Shown here one piece after another: positions 55,336 through 64,000 of a DNA stretch of 64,000 nt (position 1 is the first letter of the stretch; every line of letters begins with the position of its first letter). The stretch is from Selaginella moellendorffii (Eukaryota; Streptophyta; Lycopodiopsida; Selaginellales; Selaginellaceae): positions 1,385,514 through 1,449,513 of the forward strand of contig NW_003314287.1 of NCBI RefSeq assembly GCF_000143415.4, written 5' to 3'. The translations under genes and the position numbers were made by a program. The notes beneath the pieces are model-generated. The model was not told where the DNA came from. It did not search any database and saw only the letters and a program-made list of their open reading frames with translations.

Positions 55336-56080
55336 GTATTTTTAATCAAAATAGTTTAATTTATTGGATTAAGAATTTTTTTTAATATTTAGTTCTAAAT
55401 ATCTCTTTTTATTCCATATTTTGGATGTCTCCATATTCTAGTTGTATTCCATATTGATTTGTTCTTATTTTCCTAGTTATATCTTACCTATAATTTTTTT
55501 TTATAATATTTTATATTAAATTTTAAATTTCTTTCAGAAACGTATAGTTAGAATATATATTTATCATGCTTTAATACAATTAGTGGTTAAATATTATTTA
55601 TTCATTGCCTAAATCTTATGCTGATTGATATAATAAAAATAATATTTTTGAGGATCTAACATGAAATGTCTTACTCTCATAGTGTCACTAGGAATATTAA
55701 ATTGATTATCCTTTTATTATAGTTGTTTGGAGTCCTTGCTTAGCACCAATATGGAGTAGGTTTCTCTTTCTTACATATTACTAAAGCTATATAGCATTAA
55801 TTATATCTATGAAATTCTTAAAAGTGAAAAAATAAAGATTTTTTAATTTAAAATATCAAATACTAAAGTATATAAAATACAAAGAAAAATTGATTTTAGA
55901 CAATATCATAGATGATAAAAAAAAGTACTAAATTTAAATTCAAAAGCATAAAATTCGATAACTTTATAGAAAAGGTGATGTTTAAACAGAAGTTTCAAAG
56001 TTGATAAAAGCTATATAATAAAAGTTTTTATAAATCTATAAAATAAATTCCCTTATAAATTCAACTAGCTACCTAATAAA

Positions 56081-57013
56081 ATGCTTTATAAATTTCTATG
56101 GTTAATGTTAATTAGTTTCAATTGTTATGCTCAACCTCCTGAAACAAGATGGTATGGGGATATTGGTCATTTTAGTAACAGAGATATACTTAGGATTTTA
56201 AATTCTATAGAACAATTAATTCAATCAATTAATAGTACAGATCAGATAATAGTTCATAATCATGGACTTGTAATATATCAAGTAATTCATGTTGCTTATC
56301 AAAATGTAGTACTAAGACTTTCTATACATCCTGCTGGTATAAGAAATTATATTAATTGCAATCCACTTCCATCTAATTTTCCATTTAATCCTTTATATGT
56401 TCGATATATTTTCTTACAAATGCTAAGGGTTACAGAATATTATGCTTGTACAACTGCACCAAGAATGATAATAACAGTATATAGATATTTTGCTCTAGAA
56501 TATTTTGGTTTAGGAGTTCCTGCAAGAAGTCCTAATGAGATTTATCCAACAATAGACTATCCTAAAGATTTACCTGATGAAAGCAGTTCACTAACTAATA
56601 TTTATACTATAATTGATAAAGATATATCACAATGTTGGCCATATCGTACACAATTGATAAATGGACCTTTAAAATTTCTTGGTACACATATAATAAATGG
56701 TAATAGTTTGATATCTGCAAATAACAAGTTTAGAGCAATTTTAAAAAATTGTAATTTAAAAGTGAAAAATATAGAAAACTATAAAACTATATGGTCTACA
56801 ATGTCCTATCGTGATAATACTTTTTGTTATCTCCACCTTCAAGTTGATGGTCATTTACTTATAGTAGATTATAAAAATAATATTATATGGAAAAATAACA
56901 TATTTTATAAAAATTATATTATTTATGCAGTTTTAAAAATTGAAGATATAGGATATTTAACAGTAACTTCTCAATTTAATGGATCTAAAAAACTAATATG
57001 GATAAATAAATAA
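56081..57013 (+). CDS. Secreted protein: unknown N-terminal domain plus bulb-type (GNA-like) lectin domain
   Basis: Intronless, 310 residues with A/T-rich codons, ATG 56081 to TAA 57013. Residues 1-17 (MLYKFLWLMLISFNCYA) are a signal peptide. Residues about 18-195 are not recognised; they include IHPAGIRNYINCNPLPSNFP and RMIITVYRYFALEYFGLG. Residues about 199-310 resemble three GNA-type beta-prism subdomains: NGNSLISANNKFRAILKNCN with KTIWST, then CYLHLQVDGHLLIVDYKNNI with IIWKNN, then AVLKIEDIGYLTVTS with KLIWIN. The usual mannose motif QxDxNxVxY is only partly kept (Q-V-D-G-H-L-L-I-V) in subdomain 2 and lost in the others. Many Cys could form disulfides. A TATA-like stretch (ctatataataaaa) lies about 70 bases upstream. 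Role could be defence or carbohydrate binding; inferred. Confidence 0.6.
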   Translation: MLYKFLWLMLISFNCYAQPPETRWYGDIGHFSNRDILRILNSIEQLIQSINSTDQIIVHNHGLVIYQVIHVAYQNVVLRLSIHPAGIRNYINCNPLPSNFPFNPLYVRYIFLQMLRVTEYYACTTAPRMIITVYRYFALEYFGLGVPARSPNEIYPTIDYPKDLPDESSSLTNIYTIIDKDISQCWPYRTQLINGPLKFLGTHIINGNSLISANNKFRAILKNCNLKVKNIENYKTIWSTMSYRDNTFCYLHLQVDGHLLIVDYKNNIIWKNNIFYKNYIIYAVLKIEDIGYLTVTSQFNGSKKLIWINK

Positions 57014-59380
57014 AATAGAATCTATTTTCTATTTCTAAACTTTAAAACTAAATAAGCCCATTTTTGGTCATGTCTTACTTTTTGCTTTAATCACCTTTGA
57101 ATTTTATATCAAATTAGGTGATGTGATATAATTAATAACTAATCAATTCTAATTAGGGGAATATTCATTTTTATTAAATAATATCTACCAAAGAAATACT
57201 AAGAATGAATTGAGCTACTAAAGCTAATAAAAATTAAGTCTTTGATGATGTTTTATTGTGATAAAAAAGTGTACTTTACCCATATCTATAAGAGATACAT
57301 GTATATTTAAAATATAAGAAAACATGCTGGCTGCTTTTGAGATTTTCATCAGCTGTGATAGAGCACATCTAGATAATGTAAAGAAAAATAACTTAAAAAA
57401 CCATAAGAATCACAAAAAAAAATTTAAAAATTAATCCGATGAGTCATTACATCTCAAGCTATTAAAGACAATGTGAAAGAATAAATAAAGAGAAAAAACT
57501 TATCTTGATTTCTCATAATGGAATCACCATGCCTCCAATCTACTTTATGGATTTCATATCCTACCTAAAGAGTGCTCTGTGAAATCTAGTAGCTTCATCC
57601 TAAAACTTAAATTGCAGTTATCTTAATCAAATACTATCAGACAAGAATAAAACAATATTTGTGTTGATAGAAAATGAAAACTGTAATCAGAAGCAAATCT
57701 AACTATGAATGTGAAGTTTTATCGGAGTTTATAATATATATCCTAGTTTGTAGAAATATGAATTTCTTTGAGATTTTAAAAGTTAAATGTAAATATAATG
57801 TAGCATACTATAGTCAACAAAAAGATAGTCCATGGAGAACTTCATAGTTATAGCTTTTGCTTATAATAAATATAATGTTTCAAATTGCCACTTGTTATAG
57901 ACCAATTAAATTGATATAACATTTGATGTTTATGATCATAAAAATTTCACACATAAAGCTCTTTTAAATAGAAATTTCTCCATTTTGAAAAGGATTTGAT
58001 ATCTAAAATTCTACTTCAAGAGGTCTCTAAAGCAATGTATATATATCAGGGTATATCCATTTGAAAATCCTCAATAGAGCACTTAATATGATTTTCTATT
58101 CTATATACATAGCTATTCTTAAAAGAGAAATAAATAACCTGAGAGTCCACTTGTTAGAAAGATAGTTTCAACTTGAGCTTTGAGATATTTCACAACTACC
58201 TCTTCACTAGAACATCTAGATCATAAACTATTGCAAAAGTAGGAAGTTAAGCAAACAAAAGGAATTGTGCTTGTTAAGCTTATGAGCAAGACAATTCCAT
58301 GTTTATAGTCCCTTTTTGTCCATACTCCCTCAATATGCAGCCAAAATTTAGGAATGTAATGATGGTGAAATTACTTGTTTAGATATTGAAATCTTGTATG
58401 ACTTTTATCAAAATATGGTTCAGAAGTTATTCTAAATTAAGTTAATTTAAAGTTTAGACAAATGAACATTCTTAAGATCAATATCAAAGAGAAAAGAAAG
58501 ATTCATATAGAGGAAGAGAATAGCTAAAAGAATGTTTAGATGGTTCAAAAACCTTATTGCTAACAAAGTTACCATATCTATTGCAAAAAAGATACCTTAT
58601 AGCAATCATCACCTTTTAACACTAGCCATGGAGAAGAAAATGGTAGCTTCTCCCAAATTAGCTACCATAAAGGCTTCTTCTTTCCTTGTGAGTGCACTAA
58701 AGCAACTATCACTTGTAAGCTCCCTACCCTGAAGGGGATAATTTAAAATTGAGATGCCCAGCATAAGTCAATGCAAGTCAACATAGTCAATTATAAGTCT
58801 TTAAAAGGAAATTTAAGTTGAAAAAATGAAGCTTTTAAAAATAATTAGTATACATTGAGTCACATAGAAGTTCATGAAAATGTGTCATTTTTAAAATTAT
58901 ATTATTTTACAATTCATTAAAAGAGCTTAAATATGAATCAACAAAAACAAGCTGAAATATTTTAACAACTAGTGTATGTTAGTTAAATAAATATATATTT
59001 ATATATTATTCCTTTATTTGAAAGAGTTCTCTAGAGTTCTTGAGAAGATGGAATTCTTTCAAATGAAGAGATAGTAAGAAAAAAAGAAAAAAAAAACAAT
59101 AGTACAAAGAAATGTGAAAATATAAATTTTATTTCATTACTACAATCTATTTTTTGTATCTTTTTTATAAATACACAAAAATCTAGAATTCTAAAAGCTC
59201 TTTTCTTTAAAAGTAGGCTAAAATTATAAAATCCCATATCAAATATTAACAATTAAAAAATTATGTATTATCAGTGTTATAATAATTTTCTGTGCATTGC
59301 ATATAGTAACACTTGGTTTGCTTACTAATATGTTATTCCTATTTATTATTCCAACTAATCAAAAAACATGTTTGTTATTT

Positions 59381-59560
59381 ATAAACACAAGATTAATCTT
59401 ATTAAATATCAACCATTAGATGGTAAAATAAACTAGAATATACTAGGAAGTACTTAGGAAAGTTTATAAAATAAAAACATATTTATAAATTATAAATACA
59501 AGATTAATCTCAATGAATAACAACTGTTGGATAGTAGAATATCCAAGCATATTCTCCACT
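59381..59560 (+). repeat. Diverged 117 bp tandem pair in the island
   Basis: Two related blocks starting near 59,381 and 59,498, sharing ataaa(c/t)acaagattaatct and (g/a)ata(a/t)caac words. Old and much altered. Confidence 0.5.
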
Positions 59561-61204
59561 TCCTCAAACCAATAAATAAACTATATTCTTAAAACTAAAA
59601 TTTAATATATAAATTGCTAAGAAAAGTTATAGTTGTTAGTTGTTATAATATTTTTGTTGCCCTTAAGCTCCTTGAAAATTTGAAAAGTTTAGTAGAAGAA
59701 CGGCTTAAAAATAAATCACTACTATTTATATTTACACCCCACCCCCACCCCCTAACATCTTATATCAATCTCTATCTCCGTCTCTAAATTTTATCAAATA
59801 TTTTACCTTCACCTCAATATAACAATCCTGTCTTTACTAGGGACATTAGTGAAGTCGAATTAAAACTCTCCATATATGAATTTTTTTACATTGTTATTAG
59901 AGTAAGTGGAGTCCCACATGTTTTTCCAAGATCTTACTCTTGATATAATGGGATTATTTGAAAGTACATAATGCTATTATATTCAATGTTTAATATGGTT
60001 TTTTCTTTAGCAAGATAAGTGTCTCCATGGGTCTATAAACTTTCTTTGAGCATTGTAACAACTGCCCAACAATAAATTTCAAAAATATACACATATGGAT
60101 GTATAATAGACATATAGCCACTATCACTTTATAGTGAGGAACAACATCCTTTTACAAAACATTGTATTAATTAATGTTAAATACAGGATTTTTATGTCAT
60201 TATATAGTGGAATGTAAAATCTAGAACTGTTTTATTATTCTATAATATTATCCTTTAAGGAAATGAAAATATATATATATAATAAAATGATATTAGTTGT
60301 AGATAGCATAACTAAACAACCCCAATTGGATGTATAAACTTATAACATGTATAACAAAAGTTAGTTTTAAGTTATTTTGTGTATCATGGATTCTGTTTGA
60401 AAATATAATATGTTTTATGAAATTTCAAAACTTTTTTTTCTAGGTTATGATATGAACTTACTCCTGCAAAAACACATATGATAGGCTTTGTGTGAGGTAT
60501 ATATTTCCTTTTGATATGATAGTTCTATTAACATTATGCCCAACATTGTAGATAAGTAAATCCATAACACATTTCTTGGGTATTGATTTTAAACTCCACT
60601 GCTGATGCAAGTATTGCTTGAGGCTTTTTATAAGCATTTAAATTTTCTATTCTATTTTAATCATTCAACTATATTTTTTACCATTTAGAGGAATTTCACA
60701 ACTTTAATCTCAACATGTTCTGTGATTCCTTTAGCTAACTAATAAATTCAAATCTGAAACTTTTCTAATACCAAATATAAATTTTTGAATTTAAACTTCT
60801 ACTTTAGCCACTGTAATATGGCTCACCTTTTAAGAATTTTCCTTTCACAAGCCTACTGATACAATAAAAGGTAGAGACTTTCCACCAAATCTAAAACTTA
60901 CTCATCTTTATCTCCATTATCACTACAATTGCATAGTTGCCTTTTGGTCTAGTGTAGGTGGTTTCCTTCCTAAAGAGCTTTAACTCCAAAGTGCAATATA
61001 TCTTCCATACCTTTAGAACTTTCACAAATATTGTCCAAGTACATTTTCCATCCTTTCACCCCTTGCAATAAGAGTGCAAATTAGTGCCTCAAGCATATTG
61101 AAGATACCAACACTTGCAATCAAACAGCAAAGGTGGTAAGTGTACATACATGATAAAATGACCAAGTCGAGTACAGAAGATGCCATAAAACTACTCAATC
61201 TCCA

Positions 61205-61740
61205 AGTTGTGATAATTGGCCAAAAAACTATGAGTGATTCCTTCACAAGCAAGAGCTGGAGTTGTAATGCTGCCCAATCACCTGCCTGGCGTGATTTGCC
61301 CCACATTATCAGCCACCCCCTACGAGGATATCACCATGCCGACTCCCACCTTGAAGCGGGCACACTCATAGAAAGTACGATCTTGCCGCCCTTAAAAGCA
61401 TGAGCTTGGGCAGTGTACCTGGGCTTTCCTTGTTCAAAGCAGAGCAGGCTAGAATCTCTTGTTTCAAAAATTTCCTCTCTTTACAAGAGATGCTAGCCTG
61501 CTCTGCTTTGAACAAGCCCAGGTAAACAAAGAAGCTACAGTCATGAAACAAAGAAAGGGAAATGTTGTTTTGTTCCTGTCTAATTCTTTCTTGTAAAGTC
61601 AATCAGGCTACTGATCTGCAATCTGCAGCAAGCACCGAGCAAGCAGCTCTCTGCTGGCAGAAAACCTCAGAGAGTTGCAAAGAGATTTGAGTGGTCACAT
61701 TAAGAGAATTTCACCCAAAAAGAATTAGATTACGGTTCAC
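61205..61740. repeat. Repeat copy 2 (right border of the island)
   Basis: Carries aagcaagagctggagttgta, gatttgccccacattatcag, ccccctacgaggatatcacc, and later ctactgatctgcaatctgca, accgagcaagcagctctc and a cacccaaaaagaatta end. Compared with copy 1 it lacks about eight bases (gtcatcac region) between the two core words. A foldback sequence is embedded in it. Confidence 0.75.
61417..61523. ncRNA. Long near-perfect hairpin (possible miRNA or siRNA precursor)
   Basis: Left arm 61,417-61,462 and right arm 61,483-61,523 are reverse complements: acctgggctt...caaagcagagcaggctag pairs with ctagcctgctctgctttg...aagcccaggt, and atctcttgt with acaagagat. One 4-base bulge (tcct) and one mismatch break the stem; the loop is about 20 bases. 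Arms this long and even are typical of young plant MIR genes or of siRNA-making foldbacks. Whether it is transcribed is unknown. Confidence 0.5.
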
Positions 61741-61749
61741 CAGCTCCTC

Positions 61750-61890
61750 CCTTGTGTTGGCTACACAATCAATGGATTCCCTCTTCAAACAAATATAAGA
61801 AATCTTTCGATACCTCCTCACCTCTGGATTTGTCTTGGCTATCTTTGCGTCTTTCTCCTGGCATGATGAATTGGCCGAATGTATGCCAAA
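61750..61890. repeat. Weak third copy of fragment Y
   Basis: ttggctacacaatcaatgga, ttccctc, tacctcctcacctctgga and cttggctat resemble 35,585-35,770. Too decayed to call a gene. Confidence 0.45.
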
Positions 61891-62019
61891 CCTAGGCGAA
61901 AGATCTCAATCAGCAATTAGGATGTATTTACACGACTTGTAGTTGTCAACATTGATCGGTGCCACCTTTGCTTGGATCATCTCGGATCAAATATGCTCTT
62001 ACCGCAACACTGCTAGGAT

Positions 62020-62710
62020 AATCTAAGATTGGTCTAATCCTTTCACCAGTAAGAGTTGGACTGATAATGTGGGGCAAATTTCAGGCGGGCGACCGAGCAC
62101 CACTACAGCTCACATCATCACCCCTGCTCCCACCTTGTGCTCTCAACAAAAACAATTTCGCACCTCTAAAATATTGAAGAGAAATGCGCAAAAGTCTTCT
62201 TTGTAGGAACCAAACAAACTTCAATAACTCCGTCAGTTTTTCTGACCGTATTCATGATCATGTCCTCTACTGTTTCACTCATCTCCATTCATGTTCATGT
62301 GAAGTCTAGCTCAATCCTGGCCATTCCATATCAATGTCATGCTGTACCAGGAAGGCAGACCATACGCCATGGCTGTGAAAATCATCCTCAAAACGAAAAC
62401 GGCAGTCGAAACAAGAGTCTAATTAAGCCTTAGAGAAAGGGGAATGTTGTCTTTCTTTCTTTCTTGTTATACAATCGCACTACTGATCTGCAATCTGCCG
62501 CAAGAACCGAGCAAGCAGCTCTCAGCTGGCCGGAAACCTCACAGAATCGCAAAGAGGAGTGCTCGCGTTATAGTTCTCTCAAAATAAACAGCAAAAGTGC
62601 ACAAGATGAAGATGACTGTTTCTCGTACGTAATTACGAGGAGAAAGAAAGAAAAGAAAAAAGAGTACTCTTGGAATATTAATCAGGAAGCACAAGTGAAC
62701 AAGGCGGCGA
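62020..62710. repeat. Repeat copy 3 with internal micro-inversion
   Basis: Shares aatattgaagagaaatgcgc, ctactgatctgcaatctgcc, accgagcaagcagctctcag and agcacaagtgaacaagg with copies 1 and 2. The core segment 62,060-62,111 is reversed relative to copy 1 positions about 52,092-52,140: ctgataatgtggggcaaatt here pairs with the reverse of gatttgccccgcattatcag there. Confidence 0.7.
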
Positions 62711-62870
62711 TTGCCGGTGTACACCTGGAAATAGGCTGGGCCACATTGCCGGGTACACCTGGAAATAAGGAGTTGAATGGGTGTAGCTTACCAGCAATAT
62801 AACCTGATCTACCGCAATCAACCACTAGCCACAGCAGGCTAGCAATTAGTAAGAAATACATGCTCCTCAT
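62682..62870 (-). CDS. Possible small secreted peptide
   Basis: 62-residue frame from ATG 62870: MRSMYFLLIASLLWLVVDCG is a good signal peptide, then GRSGYIAGKLHPFNSLFPGV, PGNVAQPISRCTPAIAALFT and a stop after CAS. A TATA box (TATATAAA on the minus strand, 62,903-62,910) lies about 40 bases ahead. The end of this frame (LFTCA) overlaps repeat copy 3. Copy 1 keeps the same word but its upstream part is replaced by the AT-rich island. It could be a first exon rather than a whole gene. Confidence 0.4.
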   Translation of the reverse strand: MRSMYFLLIASLLWLVVDCGRSGYIAGKLHPFNSLFPGVPGNVAQPISRCTPAIAALFTCAS

Positions 62871-62902
62871 CTCAACCACACCTTGGGTGAATTGTTCAAT
62901 GT

Positions 62903-62910
62903 TTTATATA
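62903..62910 (-). promoter_or_regulatory. TATA box of the small secreted peptide frame
   Basis: TATATAAA on the minus strand, about 33 bases from ATG 62870, fitting a start site near 62,880. Confidence 0.45.
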
Positions 62911-63024
62911 GAAGCCGAGTCATAGAGAAAGCTGTTGCCGTTTTAGTATATCCAGAGAATCTTTTGGCTTGATGCCAAAATGAATATGCCAGCCATACAA
63001 AGTGTGCACCATACTAGAGTTTTG

Positions 63025-64000
63025 CTAGCTTTTGTTTATGTTCTCGAGAGCTTTTGCCTCTCTAAGAACTTCCAGCGCTTCCTGCTGCCTTCCAGCTCGC
63101 TTGAGCTCCACAGCACGGACTTTTAGCTTTCGCACTCGATCTTGCAGCTCTTGCGATGGCGAGGAGCTGCTTTGCTTCTGTTGCTGCTGTTGCTGCTGAG
63201 GAGATCGAGAGGACGGCAGCTTCATCTCCTCATCCTGCCAGCCAAGACCTGAGAGAGCTGCCAGAAGCTGTGGATCCAAAAGATCTTCCACTCCGTCCAT
63301 AGCGCTCGCTTGCAAACCCGGAACTCGAGATGGAGGGTCCATCTCTTCCAGCTGCTTCTCCAGAGCCTTTGCTTTCTCAAACTCGGCCTCGGCCTCGTCC
63401 ATCTTGCCTTCTTTCCTCAGTGCCAAGGCTCTTCTTTTGTGAGCAAGAGATTCTTGCTGTATCTTCATCCTGTCCTTCGAGCGAGGTGCCTGACCTGTGG
63501 CTGGAGGAGAGATCCGGCTGCTATCTTTCGGTGGTGCTGCTCCACTTGGACGTGGAACTGGAACCTCCTCCACAGCCACTGCTTGCCTGTGGTTCTCCAA
63601 AAGTTTGGCTTGTCGGAGCTCCTCCTTGGCAGCAGCTACATTTCCAGATCTCTTGAACTGTAAAGCTCGTCTTTTGTGCTCCAGAATCTCCTGCTCGATG
63701 CTCGATGAAGGCACGTTCAAGTTCAAGTTCGTGCTTGGCACTGGAGGCTGTACTGCTGCTAGAACTGCCGGGGGCTCTATAGTCTTCTTCTCGGGAACTG
63801 ATGGTACGAATATATCGCCAGTGAGGAGGTCTTGGTGTTGGTTCACGGGAGCGACTGGCGGTGTGTGTGTAGCTCTCGAGAATAACGGAGGAACAATGTC
63901 TACCAGAAGGCCGATTTCTCCGTATTCGCCTTCGAAAGAACTCTCTCTCCGTGTTGCTTCTTCTTTCTTATCGTTCGCTTTTGTAGATACGTCCTCTTTG
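63025..64000 (-). CDS. Probable FYVE-family coiled-coil protein, 5' end beyond the window
   Basis: Open frame from the window edge at 64000 down to TAG at 63025, with no start inside the window. It has three repeated helical units: EHKRRALQFKRSGNVAAAKE with ELRQAKLLE; AHKRRALALRKEGKMDEAEA with EFEKAKALE; and VRAVELKRAGRQQEALEVLR with EAKALE. Between them are Gln-, Pro- and Ser-rich linkers (QQQQQQQKQSSSS) and MDGVEDLLDPQLLAALSGLG. Such KRxGxxxxA repeats are found in plant FYVE proteins (and in the DM14 repeats of CC2D1). The FYVE finger, if present, lies beyond 64,000. Function is likely in endosomal membrane traffic; inferred. Confidence 0.55.
   Translation of the reverse strand, partial: KEDVSTKANDKKEEATRRESSFEGEYGEIGLLVDIVPPLFSRATHTPPVAPVNQHQDLLTGDIFVPSVPEKKTIEPPAVLAAVQPPVPSTNLNLNVPSSSIEQEILEHKRRALQFKRSGNVAAAKEELRQAKLLENHRQAVAVEEVPVPRPSGAAPPKDSSRISPPATGQAPRSKDRMKIQQESLAHKRRALALRKEGKMDEAEAEFEKAKALEKQLEEMDPPSRVPGLQASAMDGVEDLLDPQLLAALSGLGWQDEEMKLPSSRSPQQQQQQQKQSSSSPSQELQDRVRKLKVRAVELKRAGRQQEALEVLREAKALENINKS

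Larger units (their letters stand above)
52646..61190. other. AT-rich island with a single lectin-like gene
   Basis: About 8.5 kb in which A and T clearly dominate, in contrast to GC-balanced neighbours on both sides. No spliced genes, tRNAs or organelle genes seen. The only convincing coding region is the lectin-like protein at 56,081. A 66-residue frame at 58,532-58,732 is unsupported. Three small tandem or dispersed repeats are listed separately. The borders abut copies of one repeat family, so an insertion or a different-origin block is possible. Confidence 0.75.

Noticed and set aside
58532-58732. 66-residue frame in the AT-rich island
   Set aside because: Short, no domain, no promoter or codon signal; expected by chance in 8.5 kb.
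52620-61090. Short terminal direct repeat (gtgcaaa) at both ends of the island
   Set aside because: Only seven bases match and the positions are not exact borders; chance match is likely in this composition.
52646-61190. Island as a plastid or mitochondrial insertion
   Set aside because: No organelle gene, rRNA or tRNA can be seen, and lycophyte organelle DNA is generally not this AT-rich.
61022-61306. 94-residue frame on the minus strand at the island's right border
   Set aside because: It crosses the boundary between island and repeat copy 2 and has no domain; chance frame.

Overview
This window looks like nuclear DNA of a land plant with a compact genome. Most genes are split by introns of about 50 to 100 bases, and there are plant-specific families: a class I KNOX homeobox gene, a plant UDP-glycosyltransferase, a secreted GH3 beta-xylosidase, DUF538, Dabb (stress-responsive alpha-beta barrel) proteins, and an RNase J with a C-terminal trihelix domain. 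The short introns, the protein sequences and the high gene density are what I would expect of a lycophyte such as Selaginella moellendorffii. That species call is inference; no search was run.

Layout. 0-22 kb is a dense run of conserved genes: a trihelix factor, actin capping protein beta, beta-xylosidase, UGT, a BAH/Agenet chromatin protein, a class 3 lipase, complex I 51 kDa subunit, a BORCS8-like protein, RRP42, nicalin, CTF8 and a small basic protein. 22-36 kb is a rearranged region. It holds an intact Dabb gene, a frameshifted DUF538 gene, UBA3 and an intact KNOX gene. It also holds decayed copies: a Dabb-DUF538 remnant, an inverted KNOX copy that has lost its KNOX2 domain, and shuffled fragments of an unidentified gene. 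36.7-51.8 kb is again conserved and dense: alpha/beta hydrolase, IFRD, formamidase with a broken tandem copy, DUF1764, RNase J, a SpoU-type RNA methyltransferase, NAC alpha, a complex I B15-like subunit, DNAJC17, tRNA-His and an intact DUF538 gene.

52.6-61.2 kb is a sharply AT-rich island with no intron-containing genes that I can see. Its one convincing gene is a 310-residue secreted protein with an unrecognised N-terminal domain and a C-terminal bulb-type (GNA-like) lectin fold whose mannose sites are degenerate. A fragment of a second copy lies about 1.5 kb upstream. The island is bracketed by copies of a roughly 600 bp repeat, one on the left and two on the right. One right copy carries a long near-perfect hairpin and another carries a micro-inversion. 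The window ends inside a probable FYVE-family gene.

How the genes relate. Many are housekeeping genes in divergent pairs with 50 to 120 bases between start codons (NDUFV1/BORCS8-like, nicalin/CTF8, DUF1764/RNase J, SPOUT/NAC alpha). These promoters carry telo-box motifs (AAACCCTA or its complement). There is no operon-like pathway cluster. The most unusual material is the AT-rich lectin island with its flanking repeats, and the KNOX/Dabb/DUF538 duplication zone.
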